Source of the DNA: Parasphingorhabdus sp. SCSIO 66989 | GTDB taxonomy: Bacteria > Pseudomonadota > Alphaproteobacteria > Sphingomonadales > Sphingomonadaceae | Direction of reading: 5' to 3' | Length of the DNA: 64,000 bases | Assembly: GCF_032852305.1 (NCBI RefSeq) | Contig: NZ_CP136594.1 | Span: forward strand, 2,083,501-2,147,500 | Shown: piece after piece, positions 56,010-64,000 of the stretch | Position numbering within the stretch: position 1 is the first letter of the stretch | How the letters are laid out: every line of letters begins with the position of its first letter | Program-made: the position numbers and the translations under genes | Notes under the pieces: generated by a model | Database searches by the model: none | What the model saw: the letters and a program-made list of their open reading frames with translations, nothing else | What the model was told of the DNA's origin: nothing

Positions 56010-56267
56010 ATGCCCCTTCATTTTGAACTCGTAACCCCGGAAAAGCTGGTCCGCTCCGAAGATGTGCATATGGTGCAGGTCCCGGGCAGTGAGGGCGATT
56101 TCGGCGTGCTCGAAGGCCATGCCCCGTTTATGTCGACCATCCGCAACGGCGAAGTTGCGATCTTCGCGTCGGAAAATGCGCAGCCTGAAACAATCTCGAT
56201 TGAAGGTGGCTTTGCCGAGGTCAACGACAAGGGCCTGACGATTTTGGCTGAGCGGGTTTCTGGCTGA
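56010..56267 (+). CDS. atpC: F1F0 ATP synthase subunit epsilon, short form
   Basis: An 85-residue epsilon subunit with the N-terminal beta-sandwich intact ([50 protein letters not shown]). It ends at the point where the C-terminal two-helix domain, which inhibits ATP hydrolysis in E. coli, would begin (usual length about 130-140). There is no frameshift; a normal stop follows. Short epsilon subunits occur in other sphingomonads. This strain may rely on the alphaproteobacterial zeta inhibitor instead; no zeta gene is in the window. Confidence 0.93.
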   Translation: MPLHFELVTPEKLVRSEDVHMVQVPGSEGDFGVLEGHAPFMSTIRNGEVAIFASENAQPETISIEGGFAEVNDKGLTILAERVSG

Positions 56268-56300
56268 TTTTTCCTCCCCGTAAACTGGGAGGATTGTTTT

Positions 56301-56372
56301 CACACAAAGCCACAAAATCACGAAGACACTGTCATGATGAAGAGCGCTTTGTGCCTTCGTGGCTTTGTGCGC
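56301..56372. repeat. CACAAAGCCAC palindrome after atpC
   Basis: Left side CACAAAGCCAC and CACGAAG, right side CTTCGTGGCTTTGTG, separated by about 36 bases. It resembles a widespread CACAAAG...CACGAAG intergenic repeat. Located in the convergent gap between atpC and the EamA transporter gene. Confidence 0.65.
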
Positions 56373-56375
56373 ACT

Positions 56376-56430
56376 AAAAAGCCCTGTCTCCATCTTCGCT
56401 GAAGCGACGATGAGAAGGAAAACAGGGCTT
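56376..56430 (-). terminator. Terminator of the EamA transporter gene
   Basis: On the minus strand: AAGCCCTGT, a long loop, ACAGGGCTT and TTT. The stem begins within the stop codon. The long loop makes it weaker than a usual hairpin. Confidence 0.6.
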
Positions 56431-57403
56431 AAGCCGCCCTGCTCCTCTGCCAAAGATAGAGACCGCTCGCGATAATCAGCACAGCACCGCCCATCGCCTG
56501 CAGGTCAGGATAATCCTGATAAAAGAAAACCCCCACCAGCAGCGCCACCAATAGCTGGACATAGACCATAGGCGCGACAACGGCTGCGCTGGCACGGGTG
56601 GTGCCGAGATAAATCAGCATATGGCTGACTGACGAGGTGCAGGCGACTACCACACAGACAATCCAGACCCATTGCGGCGGTGGCGCGGTTATGGTGAAGC
56701 CTTCTATACTGGCATAATGCGCCGCAATGGTGGCCAATATCAGAAACGGCGCAGTGAAACACGCAAGCAGAAACTGCATCAGCAACACACCGCCACTACC
56801 GGCGACCTTACGGTTGAGCATCATCACTCCTGACATCGCCAGTGCTGCAATCAATGGCAAAGCAGCGGTTGGGCCAAAATTGGCAATATTCGGCCGCAGA
56901 ATCAGCACTACGCCGATAAAGGCAATAACACTCGCGACCCAGATATGTGGTGCAACCCGCTCTTTCAGCAGCCAAGCCGAAAGTAACGCCGTCAGCGCCG
57001 GGCTAATAAACAATATTGCCGTCGCATCGGCCAGCGGCATCAGGAAAATACTGGTAAAGAAAGCCAAAGTCGCCGTCGCGAGCATAGCGCCACGCGCAAT
57101 CTGATATTTCGGCATCGGCAGGAAAAACGCTGATGGCCCTGAACGGACAAGTAGCAACAGGCCGAGCAGCACCGCCCCTAAAGTGAATCGCAATGCCGCA
57201 ACGCCGGTGCTGGGCCATAGCCCTGCGGCTGATTTGATAACAGCGTCCCCAAGCGAAAGGCTGGCAAAACCTGCCAGAGTCAGCAACATCGCACTGCTTA
57301 TGCTGCTATGGTCATGACTATCATTGCCATCAACACGCGGATCGCGCGCCAATGCTGCTCGGCTTTCTACCATAGGCGGCATGTTGGAGGATGGGCGGTT
57401 CAT
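56429..57403 (-). CDS. EamA/DMT-family permease
   Basis: A 324-residue exporter with two EamA repeats and about ten helices (LTLAGFASLSLGDAVIKSAAGLW; PMVYVQLLVALLVGVFFYQDYPDLQAMGGAVLIIASGLYLW). Substrates of this family include amino acids and other metabolites; none is indicated here. The start is uncertain: ATGs exist at 57415 and 57403, and a TTG at 57439, none with a clear ribosome binding site. I use 57403. Confidence 0.88.
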   Translation of the reverse strand: MNRPSSNMPPMVESRAALARDPRVDGNDSHDHSSISSAMLLTLAGFASLSLGDAVIKSAAGLWPSTGVAALRFTLGAVLLGLLLLVRSGPSAFFLPMPKYQIARGAMLATATLAFFTSIFLMPLADATAILFISPALTALLSAWLLKERVAPHIWVASVIAFIGVVLILRPNIANFGPTAALPLIAALAMSGVMMLNRKVAGSGGVLLMQFLLACFTAPFLILATIAAHYASIEGFTITAPPPQWVWIVCVVVACTSSVSHMLIYLGTTRASAAVVAPMVYVQLLVALLVGVFFYQDYPDLQAMGGAVLIIASGLYLWQRSRAA

Positions 57404-57597
57404 GGTCTGGCCCATGACAGAAAAAGGCGATGCCGCCAAGCCGTTGCAAAAAGGAAATAATCCGAAGCTGACAGTCCGATCAATCAGCCTCGTCTGAGCG
57501 TTAGGGAAATATAAAAGTTTCCTCCTTATTTACCTTATCCAACCACACATATTTGGGCCTTTCGGGCGCATAAGACAGATATTATGGGGCAGGCAGA

Positions 57598-59103
57598 ATG
57601 AGTGCATTTGGTCGGAAAAACGGCATGGGCAACCGCCCACAATTTGGCGTTGCCCGGCCAATGAAAGGCGGCAGTGCCCAAGATGTCGCCAAAGAGGATA
57701 AAGCCGAGCAATTTCCGCCTGTTGATGAGGCCAAACTACCCGGAGAGGCACCTCCACCGCCAGTCTCCGACAGCGATGCCATGGCGCGGCTTACCGACCG
57801 CGCCAATGCTCTTGCCGAGGAAGCACCCAAGCCCGAAGGCTTTGAGGCGTCGGTCCACAAGATCAAGGAACAGGTCCTACCGCGGCTGCTGGAACGTGTT
57901 GACCCGGAAGCCGCTGCGACGCTGACCAAGGAAGAACTGTCCGAAGAGTTCCGCCCGATCATTCTCGAGGTGTTGGCTGAGCTTAAGCTCACACTGAACC
58001 GGCGCGAGCAGTTTGCTCTGGAAAAGGTGCTGATTGACGAACTGCTGGGCTTTGGTCCGCTCGAAGAGCTGCTGTCCGACCCGGATGTTTCGGACATCAT
58101 GGTCAACGGCCCGGAACAGACCTATATCGAGAAAAAGGGTAAGCTCGCCATCGCCCCGATCCAGTTCCGCGATGAAGAGCATCTGCTGCAGATCGCACAG
58201 CGGATCGTCAATCAGGTCGGCCGTCGTGTTGACCAGACAACCCCGCTGGCTGACGCCCGTCTCAAGGATGGTAGCCGTGTCAACGTCATCATCCCGCCGC
58301 TCTCACTTCGCGGCACCGCCATCTCTATTCGTAAATTCTCCGACAAACCCATCACGCTCGACATGATGAAAGAATTTGGTTCCATGTCGGAAAAAATGTG
58401 CACCGCGCTGAAGATCGCCGGTGCCAGTCGCATGAATGTGGTGATCTCGGGCGGTACGGGTTCGGGTAAAACCACCATGCTCAATGCCCTGTCGAAGATG
58501 ATTGACCCGGGCGAGCGTGTGCTGACCATCGAGGATGCCGCCGAGCTTCGTCTGCAACAACCGCACTGGCTGCCGCTGGAAACACGCCCGCCCAACCTTG
58601 AGGGCAAGGGGGCGATCAGCATTGGTGACCTCGTCAAAAACGCCCTGCGTATGCGCCCGGACCGCATCATCCTGGGTGAGATTCGTGGTGCGGAGTGTTT
58701 CGACCTGCTCGCCGCGATGAATACTGGCCATGATGGCTCCATGTGTACGCTCCACGCCAACAACCCGCGTGAGTGTCTTGGCCGTATGGAAAACATGATC
58801 ATGATGGGCGACATCAAGATTCCGAAAGAGGCGATCAGCCGCCAGATCGCCGAATCGGTGGATCTGATCGTTCAGGTGAAGCGTCTGCGTGATGGTTCTC
58901 GTCGCACCACCAACATTACCGAGGTGATCGGTATGGAAGGCGATGTTATCGTGACGCAGGAGCTGTTCAAGTTTGAGTATCTCGACGAAAGCGCCGACGG
59001 CAAGATCATGGGCGAGTATCGTTCCACTGGCCTGCGCCCTTATACGCTTGAAAAAGCACGCCAATTTGGCTTCGATCAACCTTTCCTTGAGGCCTGTCTC
59101 TAA
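57598..59103 (+). CDS. cpaF: CpaF/TadA-type secretion ATPase
   Basis: A 501-residue ATPase which powers Tad/Flp pilus assembly. An N-terminal disordered region (to about residue 90) precedes the core: VSDIMVNGPEQTYIEKKGKL, Walker A ISGGTGSGKTTMLNAL near residue 285, the Asp box LTIEDAAELRL, and GEIRGAECFDLLAAMNTGHDGSMCTLHANN. The rest of the cpa/tad cluster is missing around it. It probably serves the Flp pilins at 12.4-13 kb, as an orphan gene, or another secretion system elsewhere. Confidence 0.95.
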   Translation: MSAFGRKNGMGNRPQFGVARPMKGGSAQDVAKEDKAEQFPPVDEAKLPGEAPPPPVSDSDAMARLTDRANALAEEAPKPEGFEASVHKIKEQVLPRLLERVDPEAAATLTKEELSEEFRPIILEVLAELKLTLNRREQFALEKVLIDELLGFGPLEELLSDPDVSDIMVNGPEQTYIEKKGKLAIAPIQFRDEEHLLQIAQRIVNQVGRRVDQTTPLADARLKDGSRVNVIIPPLSLRGTAISIRKFSDKPITLDMMKEFGSMSEKMCTALKIAGASRMNVVISGGTGSGKTTMLNALSKMIDPGERVLTIEDAAELRLQQPHWLPLETRPPNLEGKGAISIGDLVKNALRMRPDRIILGEIRGAECFDLLAAMNTGHDGSMCTLHANNPRECLGRMENMIMMGDIKIPKEAISRQIAESVDLIVQVKRLRDGSRRTTNITEVIGMEGDVIVTQELFKFEYLDESADGKIMGEYRSTGLRPYTLEKARQFGFDQPFLEACL

Positions 59104-59300
59104 AGCCCGCGCAGGCCTAGTCCGGCGGCGAAAGCCCCTATTATCAGCGACAGCACCATGATCAGGTTCCACGGCATAAAGCCGACACGTTCCAGATCGA
59201 CACGATCATTGCGCCGCTTTTCCATAAGAGCGCAAATGATCGCGACCATCACAGCAGCAACCGCCGCAATACCCCAAGGGTGATTGGCCAATTCGTCCAT
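59100..59300 (-). CDS. Small two-helix membrane protein, 66 aa
   Basis: A 66-residue protein with two hydrophobic helices (WGIAAVAAVMVAIICALM and MPWNLIMVLSLIIGAFAAGLGL) joined by a charged loop (EKRRNDRVDLERV). It overlaps the cpaF 3' end by 4 bases in convergent orientation. No family is recognised. The clear membrane topology and lack of a competing frame support a real gene. Confidence 0.6.
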   Translation of the reverse strand: MDELANHPWGIAAVAAVMVAIICALMEKRRNDRVDLERVGFMPWNLIMVLSLIIGAFAAGLGLRGL

Positions 59301-59320
59301 AGCTAATGATCAGAGTCGCT

Positions 59321-60208
59321 TTAAGCGGCGCTGATGCTGTCCATCGCGGTGATGATCCCGGAGAAATCGAGACCCTGGCTATCAGCCTCGACAAAAGCGC
59401 TATAGAGTTGCTCGGCACGCTCACCCATCGGCACTTCGGCTTTCACTGAACGCGCAGCATCAAGCGCGAGGCGCATGTCTTTCAGCATCAATGCTGCCGC
59501 AAACCCACCTTCATAGCCATTGTCGGCAGGGCTTTGCGGACCAACACCCGGCACCGGACAATAGCTTGTCATTGACCAGCTTTGACCTGAAGCCTGGCTG
59601 GAAATGTCGTAAAAAGTCTTTAGATCAAGTCCGATTTTCTCGGCCAATTTGAAAGTCTCACAAGTGGCGGCCATGGTCGAGCCAAGCAGCATATTGTTGC
59701 AGATTTTCGCCGCCTGCCCCGCGCCATTGCCACCGGCATGGATCACCGCCTTGCCCATATCGGAAAGGATCGGCTCGGCGCGTTTAAAGGCTTCCTCGCT
59801 ACCGCCAACCATGAATGTCAGCGTACCGCCATTGGCCGCAGCAATTCCGCCAGAAACCGGCGCATCAACCGGCAGCATCTTCTTGGCATTGGCCATATCG
59901 GCGATATCGGTGGCGGTGTTGAGATCAATAGTCGAGCAATCGAGAACCAGTGTCCCCGGTGATCCTGCCATAATGACGTGATTGGCATAAACCTGCCGCA
60001 CATGCTTGCCAGCGGGCAGCATGGTCACCACCGCTTCCTGCCCCAAAACCGCCTGCTCGACTTCGGATACCGCTTCACATCCCGCGGCACCCGCCCGGGC
60101 CAGCGCCTCACCAGAAAGATCAAACGCAGTCACCTTATGGCCGGCCTTAACCAGATTGGCCGCCATACCACCGCCCATATTGCCGAGGCCAATAAAACCG
60201 ATCTTCAT
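59321..60208 (-). CDS. mmsB: 3-hydroxyisobutyrate dehydrogenase
   Basis: A 295-residue NAD-dependent enzyme of valine breakdown, oxidising 3-hydroxyisobutyrate to methylmalonate semialdehyde. The Rossmann start is MKIGFIGLGNMGGGMAANL, the substrate motif VDAPVSGGIAAANGGTLTFMVGG, and the catalytic Lys in GNGAGQAAKICNNML. The ATG at 60208 begins the family's conserved N-terminus; it overlaps the upstream gene's stop as ATGA. Downstream in the window lie enoyl-CoA hydratase and a probable 3-hydroxyisobutyryl-CoA hydrolase. Confidence 0.94.
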   Translation of the reverse strand: MKIGFIGLGNMGGGMAANLVKAGHKVTAFDLSGEALARAGAAGCEAVSEVEQAVLGQEAVVTMLPAGKHVRQVYANHVIMAGSPGTLVLDCSTIDLNTATDIADMANAKKMLPVDAPVSGGIAAANGGTLTFMVGGSEEAFKRAEPILSDMGKAVIHAGGNGAGQAAKICNNMLLGSTMAATCETFKLAEKIGLDLKTFYDISSQASGQSWSMTSYCPVPGVGPQSPADNGYEGGFAAALMLKDMRLALDAARSVKAEVPMGERAEQLYSAFVEADSQGLDFSGIITAMDSISAA

Positions 60209-60489
60209 ATCCAACCCCAATGATTCAAGATTATAGCTATTCCTGCAATTACCGCAGAGCCGCCAAATAGAAAGCATAAAAAGGCTTGGGCATAAGAGAG
60301 GAACCTATCAAAATCGGTCCTCGGCAAAGGTTCATCAGCACCACCGATTTTGAGGATCATAACTTCGATGATATTGATGTTATCGGTATTACGATAACGC
60401 CAGTGACACCAGCCAATCCAAAGAAGAACACAGCCAAAAGCCAATAATAGAAGGCCGCCTTTTAACGCATCTTCCATCTGCCCAGCCAC
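60205..60489 (-). CDS. Small membrane protein, 94 aa
   Basis: A 94-residue protein with two hydrophobic segments (LKGGLLLLAFGCVLLWIGW and FLSYAQAFLCFLFGGSAVIAGIAIIL). No family is recognised. Its stop overlaps the mmsB start by 4 bases, so it may be translated with mmsB, but a metabolic link is not evident. Confidence 0.55.
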   Translation of the reverse strand: MAGQMEDALKGGLLLLAFGCVLLWIGWCHWRYRNTDNINIIEVMILKIGGADEPLPRTDFDRFLSYAQAFLCFLFGGSAVIAGIAIILNHWGWI

Positions 60490-60532
60490 CTAATGAATAG
60501 ACGATTAGATCATAATTGCCCCGCGACGAAAG

Positions 60533-61315
60533 CTAGGCTTTGATCTCGCCAAAGACCATCCGGCGCCATCCCGAGCGGTCAAACGGTTTCCAATCGTCCT
60601 CAGGCTGCGCCAAGCGGTCGGCCAGGACGTACATAACCAGCGGATTGACGCCCAATCCAATATGGCTGGCAGTGACTTCAACATTGTCAGTCTGCGGACC
60701 CGGCTTCTGCACCGAACCGCGCCAGGCGACAACGCCATCGGTCTTGGTCAGAATCGACGTGGTCGGAACAGGCGGCGCCTCATCAATGTTGAGATAGCGT
60801 CCATCGCGCAACGGTTCCGGTTCTTCGCCATTCAGCGCCTCGAACAGATGCCGCGCATTGCTGTGGTTGCGGTCATTGGAGATCGGACTTCCCAGGGTGA
60901 TCACCTGTCGCACCTTCTCCGGGGCCATTTTTGCGATCTCACGAGCGAAAACGCCGCCAAGGCTCCAGCCAATCAGCGATACCTTGCGTTCATCAAGACG
61001 ATAGACCCGATCCAACAGATCATTCATCGCCTTTTCACGCTCGCGATTAATAATCACATTGCGGCCCATATCCCAACCATGGGTGTCATAGCCGAGCTCC
61101 TCAAGCAGGCCGCGCATCGGTCGGGTCGAGCGGTCGCTGGCCATAAATCCGGGCAGCACGATCACTGAATGACCATCACCCTGAGGCAATTGGGTCATTG
61201 CTCCGCGTAAGGCATAAAACCATCCGAGTTCAAACACCGCACGGCCCTCCAACATGCTCCACAGAAGGCTGGGTGGCTTGGCAGAATTGCTCGGGACTGT
61301 GCTTGCGGTGGCCAT
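60533..61315 (-). CDS. Alpha/beta hydrolase, lipase-like
   Basis: A 260-residue hydrolase without a signal peptide. The nucleophile elbow is GWSLGG (about residues 118-123), preceded by HSVIVLPGFMASDRSTRPMRGLLEELGYDTHGWDMGRN. It resembles esterase/lipase proteins that act on triacylglycerol. It lies 70 bases downstream of the WS/DGAT gene on the same strand, so a role in neutral lipid turnover is plausible. Confidence 0.85.
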   Translation of the reverse strand: MATASTVPSNSAKPPSLLWSMLEGRAVFELGWFYALRGAMTQLPQGDGHSVIVLPGFMASDRSTRPMRGLLEELGYDTHGWDMGRNVIINREREKAMNDLLDRVYRLDERKVSLIGWSLGGVFAREIAKMAPEKVRQVITLGSPISNDRNHSNARHLFEALNGEEPEPLRDGRYLNIDEAPPVPTTSILTKTDGVVAWRGSVQKPGPQTDNVEVTASHIGLGVNPLVMYVLADRLAQPEDDWKPFDRSGWRRMVFGEIKA

Positions 61316-61385
61316 AAATTGTGTCTTTCTTGTTGCCTGTGTCGTTCGCGATAAAGCGCGATCATATATGGTTTTTCAGATAATT

Positions 61386-62900
61386 TCAGCCCGTTGCCGC
61401 TTGTTTCCGGGTTCGGGGCTTGCGGGTGGCTGCGGTTTTGCTGCGGCTTTTGGCTGTTTTGGGCTTCGCTTGAGCCGATTCTTCATCTGGTAAAGCTGCC
61501 ATCATCTCCTCATAGGATTGGCGCAAGCATTCAGTGTAGAATTCCGGATCAGGCATCGCTTTGCGGCAGGCGGTGAAGGCAATACTCGCCTGATCACAAT
61601 AGCTTTGCACCACATGGCCGAGCGCCAGCCCATCTGTCAGGCACAGCAGCCCGTGCATGCTCACCATCTTGGCACCACTGGAATAGATCGGCACTGGCGG
61701 GCCGGGCACATTGGTAACGATGGTAGAAAATGGCGGCTTCACATAATTGGCCAGACCCAGCTGCGAATAGGCCCGCGCACCCAGCGACATAAACAGAGCG
61801 GGCGATACCTTGCTGATATCAGCCATTTGCCGCGCGCCAATCGCATTGGTCATCGCCTTTGAGCGCTTGGTCTCGTCATAGACATAGTGCAAACGCTCAA
61901 CCGGATCAGCAATATGGGTACCCAACGGCACGACCATCGCCGCAACCTGATTGCCCATACTGTTTTTCTCTTCCTCACTGCGCACCGAGATTGGCGCCAT
62001 AGTGGTCAGGCTTTTGTCCGGGAGATCATCTTTTGATTCCAGATACATGCGCAGCGCGCCGCCGATAATGGCGAGGAAAACATCATTGATCTTGCAGCCC
62101 GGCGTCAGCGCCCGCAACTTCTTGATTTCTTTCAGCGAAAAACTCTGCCCTTCAACCACGCGGTTTGAGGAAACGGGCACATTGAACCGTGTCCGAGGCG
62201 CAGACATGGCTGGCTCCAGCGCAAATTCATCCTGCACCAGTCCTTTAATCGCACGGTAAACGCCCGGAGCCGATTTAGCCAAGAGACTGGTCTGACGCAG
62301 CGGATTTGTCCAAGCGCGAATATAGCCTTTGAACATCAAGCCCAGCGGATCGGGCATACGGTCCGCTTTCCACTCATCCGGTTTTTCCGGAGGCGGTGCA
62401 TCAGGCGTCAGCGTATGCATTGCATCCATCAGATCAATGCCCGACATGCCATCAATCGCGGCATGATGCACCTTGGTGATCATGGCATAGCTGCCCTTGG
62501 GCACACCCTCGACATTATCCAGCCCTTCAATAACGCAGAATTCCCAGGGCGGCCGCGACAGGTCAAGAGGGCGGGCAAATATACGTGCTGCCTGAATACA
62601 GAGCTGCCGCCAATCACCCGGTTTCGGCAAAGCGATATGGCGGACATGATATTCCAGATCAAAATCCGGATCCTCAACCCAATAGGGATAATCCAGATTG
62701 AGCGGTACCTTAACCAGCCTTTGCCGGATGGTCTGCGACAGCGACATGCGCGATCTAAAGAAGTCTAGAATGTCTTTGAACCGGACAAAACCGCCCGGGG
62801 CCGTGCTCGGATCGTAAATCAATATCGACCCGATATGCATAGGCGTGTTGGGTTGCTCAAGAGCAACAAAGGACGAGTCCATACCCTGTAGCTGGCGCAA
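61386..62900 (-). CDS. Wax ester synthase / diacylglycerol acyltransferase (WS/DGAT)
   Basis: A 504-residue acyltransferase that makes triacylglycerol or wax esters from acyl-CoA. The catalytic motif HHAAIDGMSG is near residue 145, with later NDVFLAIIGGALRMYL and IVTNVPGPPVPIYSSGAKM motifs. The C-terminal tail is Lys/Arg/Ala-rich. The start is a TTG at 62900 (LRQLQGMDSSFVALEQPN) preceded by GAGGGG 7 bases upstream; an ATG at 62882 is also possible. Confidence 0.93.
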   Translation of the reverse strand: MRQLQGMDSSFVALEQPNTPMHIGSILIYDPSTAPGGFVRFKDILDFFRSRMSLSQTIRQRLVKVPLNLDYPYWVEDPDFDLEYHVRHIALPKPGDWRQLCIQAARIFARPLDLSRPPWEFCVIEGLDNVEGVPKGSYAMITKVHHAAIDGMSGIDLMDAMHTLTPDAPPPEKPDEWKADRMPDPLGLMFKGYIRAWTNPLRQTSLLAKSAPGVYRAIKGLVQDEFALEPAMSAPRTRFNVPVSSNRVVEGQSFSLKEIKKLRALTPGCKINDVFLAIIGGALRMYLESKDDLPDKSLTTMAPISVRSEEEKNSMGNQVAAMVVPLGTHIADPVERLHYVYDETKRSKAMTNAIGARQMADISKVSPALFMSLGARAYSQLGLANYVKPPFSTIVTNVPGPPVPIYSSGAKMVSMHGLLCLTDGLALGHVVQSYCDQASIAFTACRKAMPDPEFYTECLRQSYEEMMAALPDEESAQAKPKTAKSRSKTAATRKPRTRKQAATG

Positions 62901-63048
62901 TTTTATTCCCCTCAATCAGCTTGTTATGAAATTTATGGTGCTGATATAAGGAGACAGACTAACAGAAAGCGGGCATAGCACAAGTAAACTGGCGTTCGGG
63001 CGGTGTCCGCTCGAGCGCCAATAGAAAACCCGGTTCACTATGAGAGGC

Positions 63049-63837
63049 TTAGCGGCCTTTCCAGCTACCTTCGCGCTTCTCGATAAAGGCGGCCATCCCT
63101 TCGGCCTTGTCTTCGCTGGCGGTCAATATCTGGAACAGACGCCGTTCGTGAAGCAAGCCTTGATCCAACGTCATTTCATAGGCGGCGTTGACCATTTCCT
63201 TATTCACCTTGGCAGCCATTGGCGGCATGGCAGCGATCTGGCTGGCGGTTTTCATGGTCTCTTCGATCAGAACATCATGCGCCACCACCTTGGCTACCAG
63301 ACCCGACCGCTCTGCTTCCTCTGCGTCCATCATCCGTCCGGTCAGGCACATTTCCATCGCTTTGGATTTGCCAATGGCGCGGGTCAAACGTTGCGAGCCA
63401 CCCATGCCGGGCGCAACCCCGAGTTTGATTTCGGGCTGGCCGAACTTGGCGTTTTCAGATGCGATAATGAAGTCCGCCATCATCGCCAACTCGCAACCAC
63501 CGCCAAGAGCGAAGCCGTTGACGGCGGCAATCCACGGTTTGCGAACAGCCTTTACCAAATGGCTAGTCCAGCGGGAGAAAAAGTCTTCTAAGTAAAAGTC
63601 TGCAGCCGCTTTCTCATACATCTCCTTAATGTCAGCACCGGCCGCAAAAGCCTTGTCACCTGAGCCGGTCAGGACGGCACAATGCTGACTATCATCGGCT
63701 TCAAATGCGGCAAAGGCGGTGATCAGTTCTTCCAGCACTATACTGCTCAGCGCGTTGAGCGCCTTGGGACGATTCAGCGTAATTAGCGTTACTGCATCGC
63801 GTTTCTCGGTCAGGATGGTTTCAAAGTCTGGCATCAT
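63049..63837 (-). CDS. Enoyl-CoA hydratase
   Basis: A 262-residue crotonase. The substrate-binding block [11 protein letters not shown] and [41 protein letters not shown] contain the two catalytic Glu positions. It acts in fatty-acid or valine oxidation. The ATG at 63837 follows AGGGAAAGA; a farther ATG would start inside a repeat. Downstream of the probable hydrolase on the same strand. Confidence 0.93.
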   Translation of the reverse strand: MMPDFETILTEKRDAVTLITLNRPKALNALSSIVLEELITAFAAFEADDSQHCAVLTGSGDKAFAAGADIKEMYEKAAADFYLEDFFSRWTSHLVKAVRKPWIAAVNGFALGGGCELAMMADFIIASENAKFGQPEIKLGVAPGMGGSQRLTRAIGKSKAMEMCLTGRMMDAEEAERSGLVAKVVAHDVLIEETMKTASQIAAMPPMAAKVNKEMVNAAYEMTLDQGLLHERRLFQILTASEDKAEGMAAFIEKREGSWKGR

Positions 63838-63852
63838 TCTTTCCCTAGATTT

Positions 63853-63937
63853 CGTCATGCTGAACTTGTTTCAGCATCTCTTTGTTAAGCGCTCATTGCC
63901 TGGCATCAGGAGACCCTGAAACAAGTTCAGGGTGACG
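63853..63937. repeat. GAACTTGTTTCAG palindromic repeat (copy 2)
   Basis: Left arm CGTCATGCTGAACTTGTTTC and right arm GAAACAAGTTCAGGGTGACG enclose about 45 bases containing GTTAAGCGCTCATTG, which on the other strand corresponds to AAGCGCATTACCAACAGATG of copy 1. It lies between two cotranscribed genes. Confidence 0.82.
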
Positions 63938-63940
63938 AAA

Positions 63941-64000
63941 CTAGGTTGTGAGCGGCGTCCATTTCTCATCCTCAGGCAGTGGCGCGAAGATGCTGTCGAG
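63941..64000 (-). CDS. Probable 3-hydroxyisobutyryl-CoA hydrolase, C-terminal end only
   Basis: Reading the minus strand from the window edge gives 19 codons ending LDSIFAPLPEDEKWTPLTT and TAG. The FAPL...W.PL pattern resembles the end of 3-hydroxyisobutyryl-CoA hydrolases (crotonase superfamily), and its place before enoyl-CoA hydratase and near 3-hydroxyisobutyrate dehydrogenase fits valine degradation. With so few residues the call is tentative. Confidence 0.5.
   Translation of the reverse strand, partial: LDSIFAPLPEDEKWTPLTT

Overview
The window reads as the core chromosome of an alphaproteobacterium of the order Sphingomonadales, probably near Sphingorhabdus, Parasphingorhabdus or Sphingopyxis. 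This rests on gene content and order rather than on a database search: a DivL-type tyrosine pseudo-histidine-kinase beside ahcY, tsaE, an AmgK/MurU pair and addB; a xerD - hypothetical - aroK - aroB block; a fused hydrolase/OsmC protein; and hrcA-grpE divergent from rph, rdgB and hemW. Coding density is high and no gap between genes exceeds about 300 bases. I see no prophage, insertion sequence with a transposase, CRISPR array, defence island or biosynthetic cluster.

Layout. 0-8.6 kb: a minus-strand run of ahcY, divL, tsaE, amgK-like, murU-like and addB (the last cut by the window edge), covering the methyl cycle, cell-cycle signalling, tRNA t6A modification, peptidoglycan recycling and recombination. 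8.7-14.6 kb: a peroxiredoxin, folE, a hydrolase/OsmC fusion, a host-attachment-family protein, tRNA-Arg(ACG), mutT, two Flp pilins and an M48 lipoprotein protease. 14.7-24.8 kb: accA, xerD, a coupled pair of uncharacterised genes, aroK-aroB with a small DUF2256 gene, a Kef-type antiporter, a U-type scaffold protein, cvpA and radA. 24.9-36.9 kb: a large patatin-like protein, dnaJ, dnaK with a recognisable heat-shock promoter, a PCuAC copper chaperone, transporters, grpE and hrcA. 37-46 kb: rph, rdgB, hemW, xerC, gshB, yraN, rsmI, an LpoA-like lipoprotein and a transaldolase. 46-56.3 kb: priA, a membrane serine protease, ada and the F1 part of ATP synthase (atpHAGDC), which carries a 58-residue Cys-rich gene between atpD and atpC. 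56.4-64 kb: an EamA exporter, a lone CpaF ATPase, 3-hydroxyisobutyrate dehydrogenase, a lipase-like hydrolase, a WS/DGAT acyltransferase, enoyl-CoA hydratase and the end of a probable 3-hydroxyisobutyryl-CoA hydrolase.

The least expected structure lies in the intergenic regions. At least six kinds of palindromic repeat sit almost exclusively just after stop codons. Two of them (150 and 219 bp) are bounded by identical self-complementary 22-bp ends and share their inner sequence in opposite orientation, like small non-autonomous elements. The best candidates for undescribed biology are the 52-residue/634-residue coupled gene pair, the Cys-rich gene inside the atp operon, and the 68-residue frame downstream of gshB whose start appears to be made from a repeat. 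The rest is well-conserved housekeeping.
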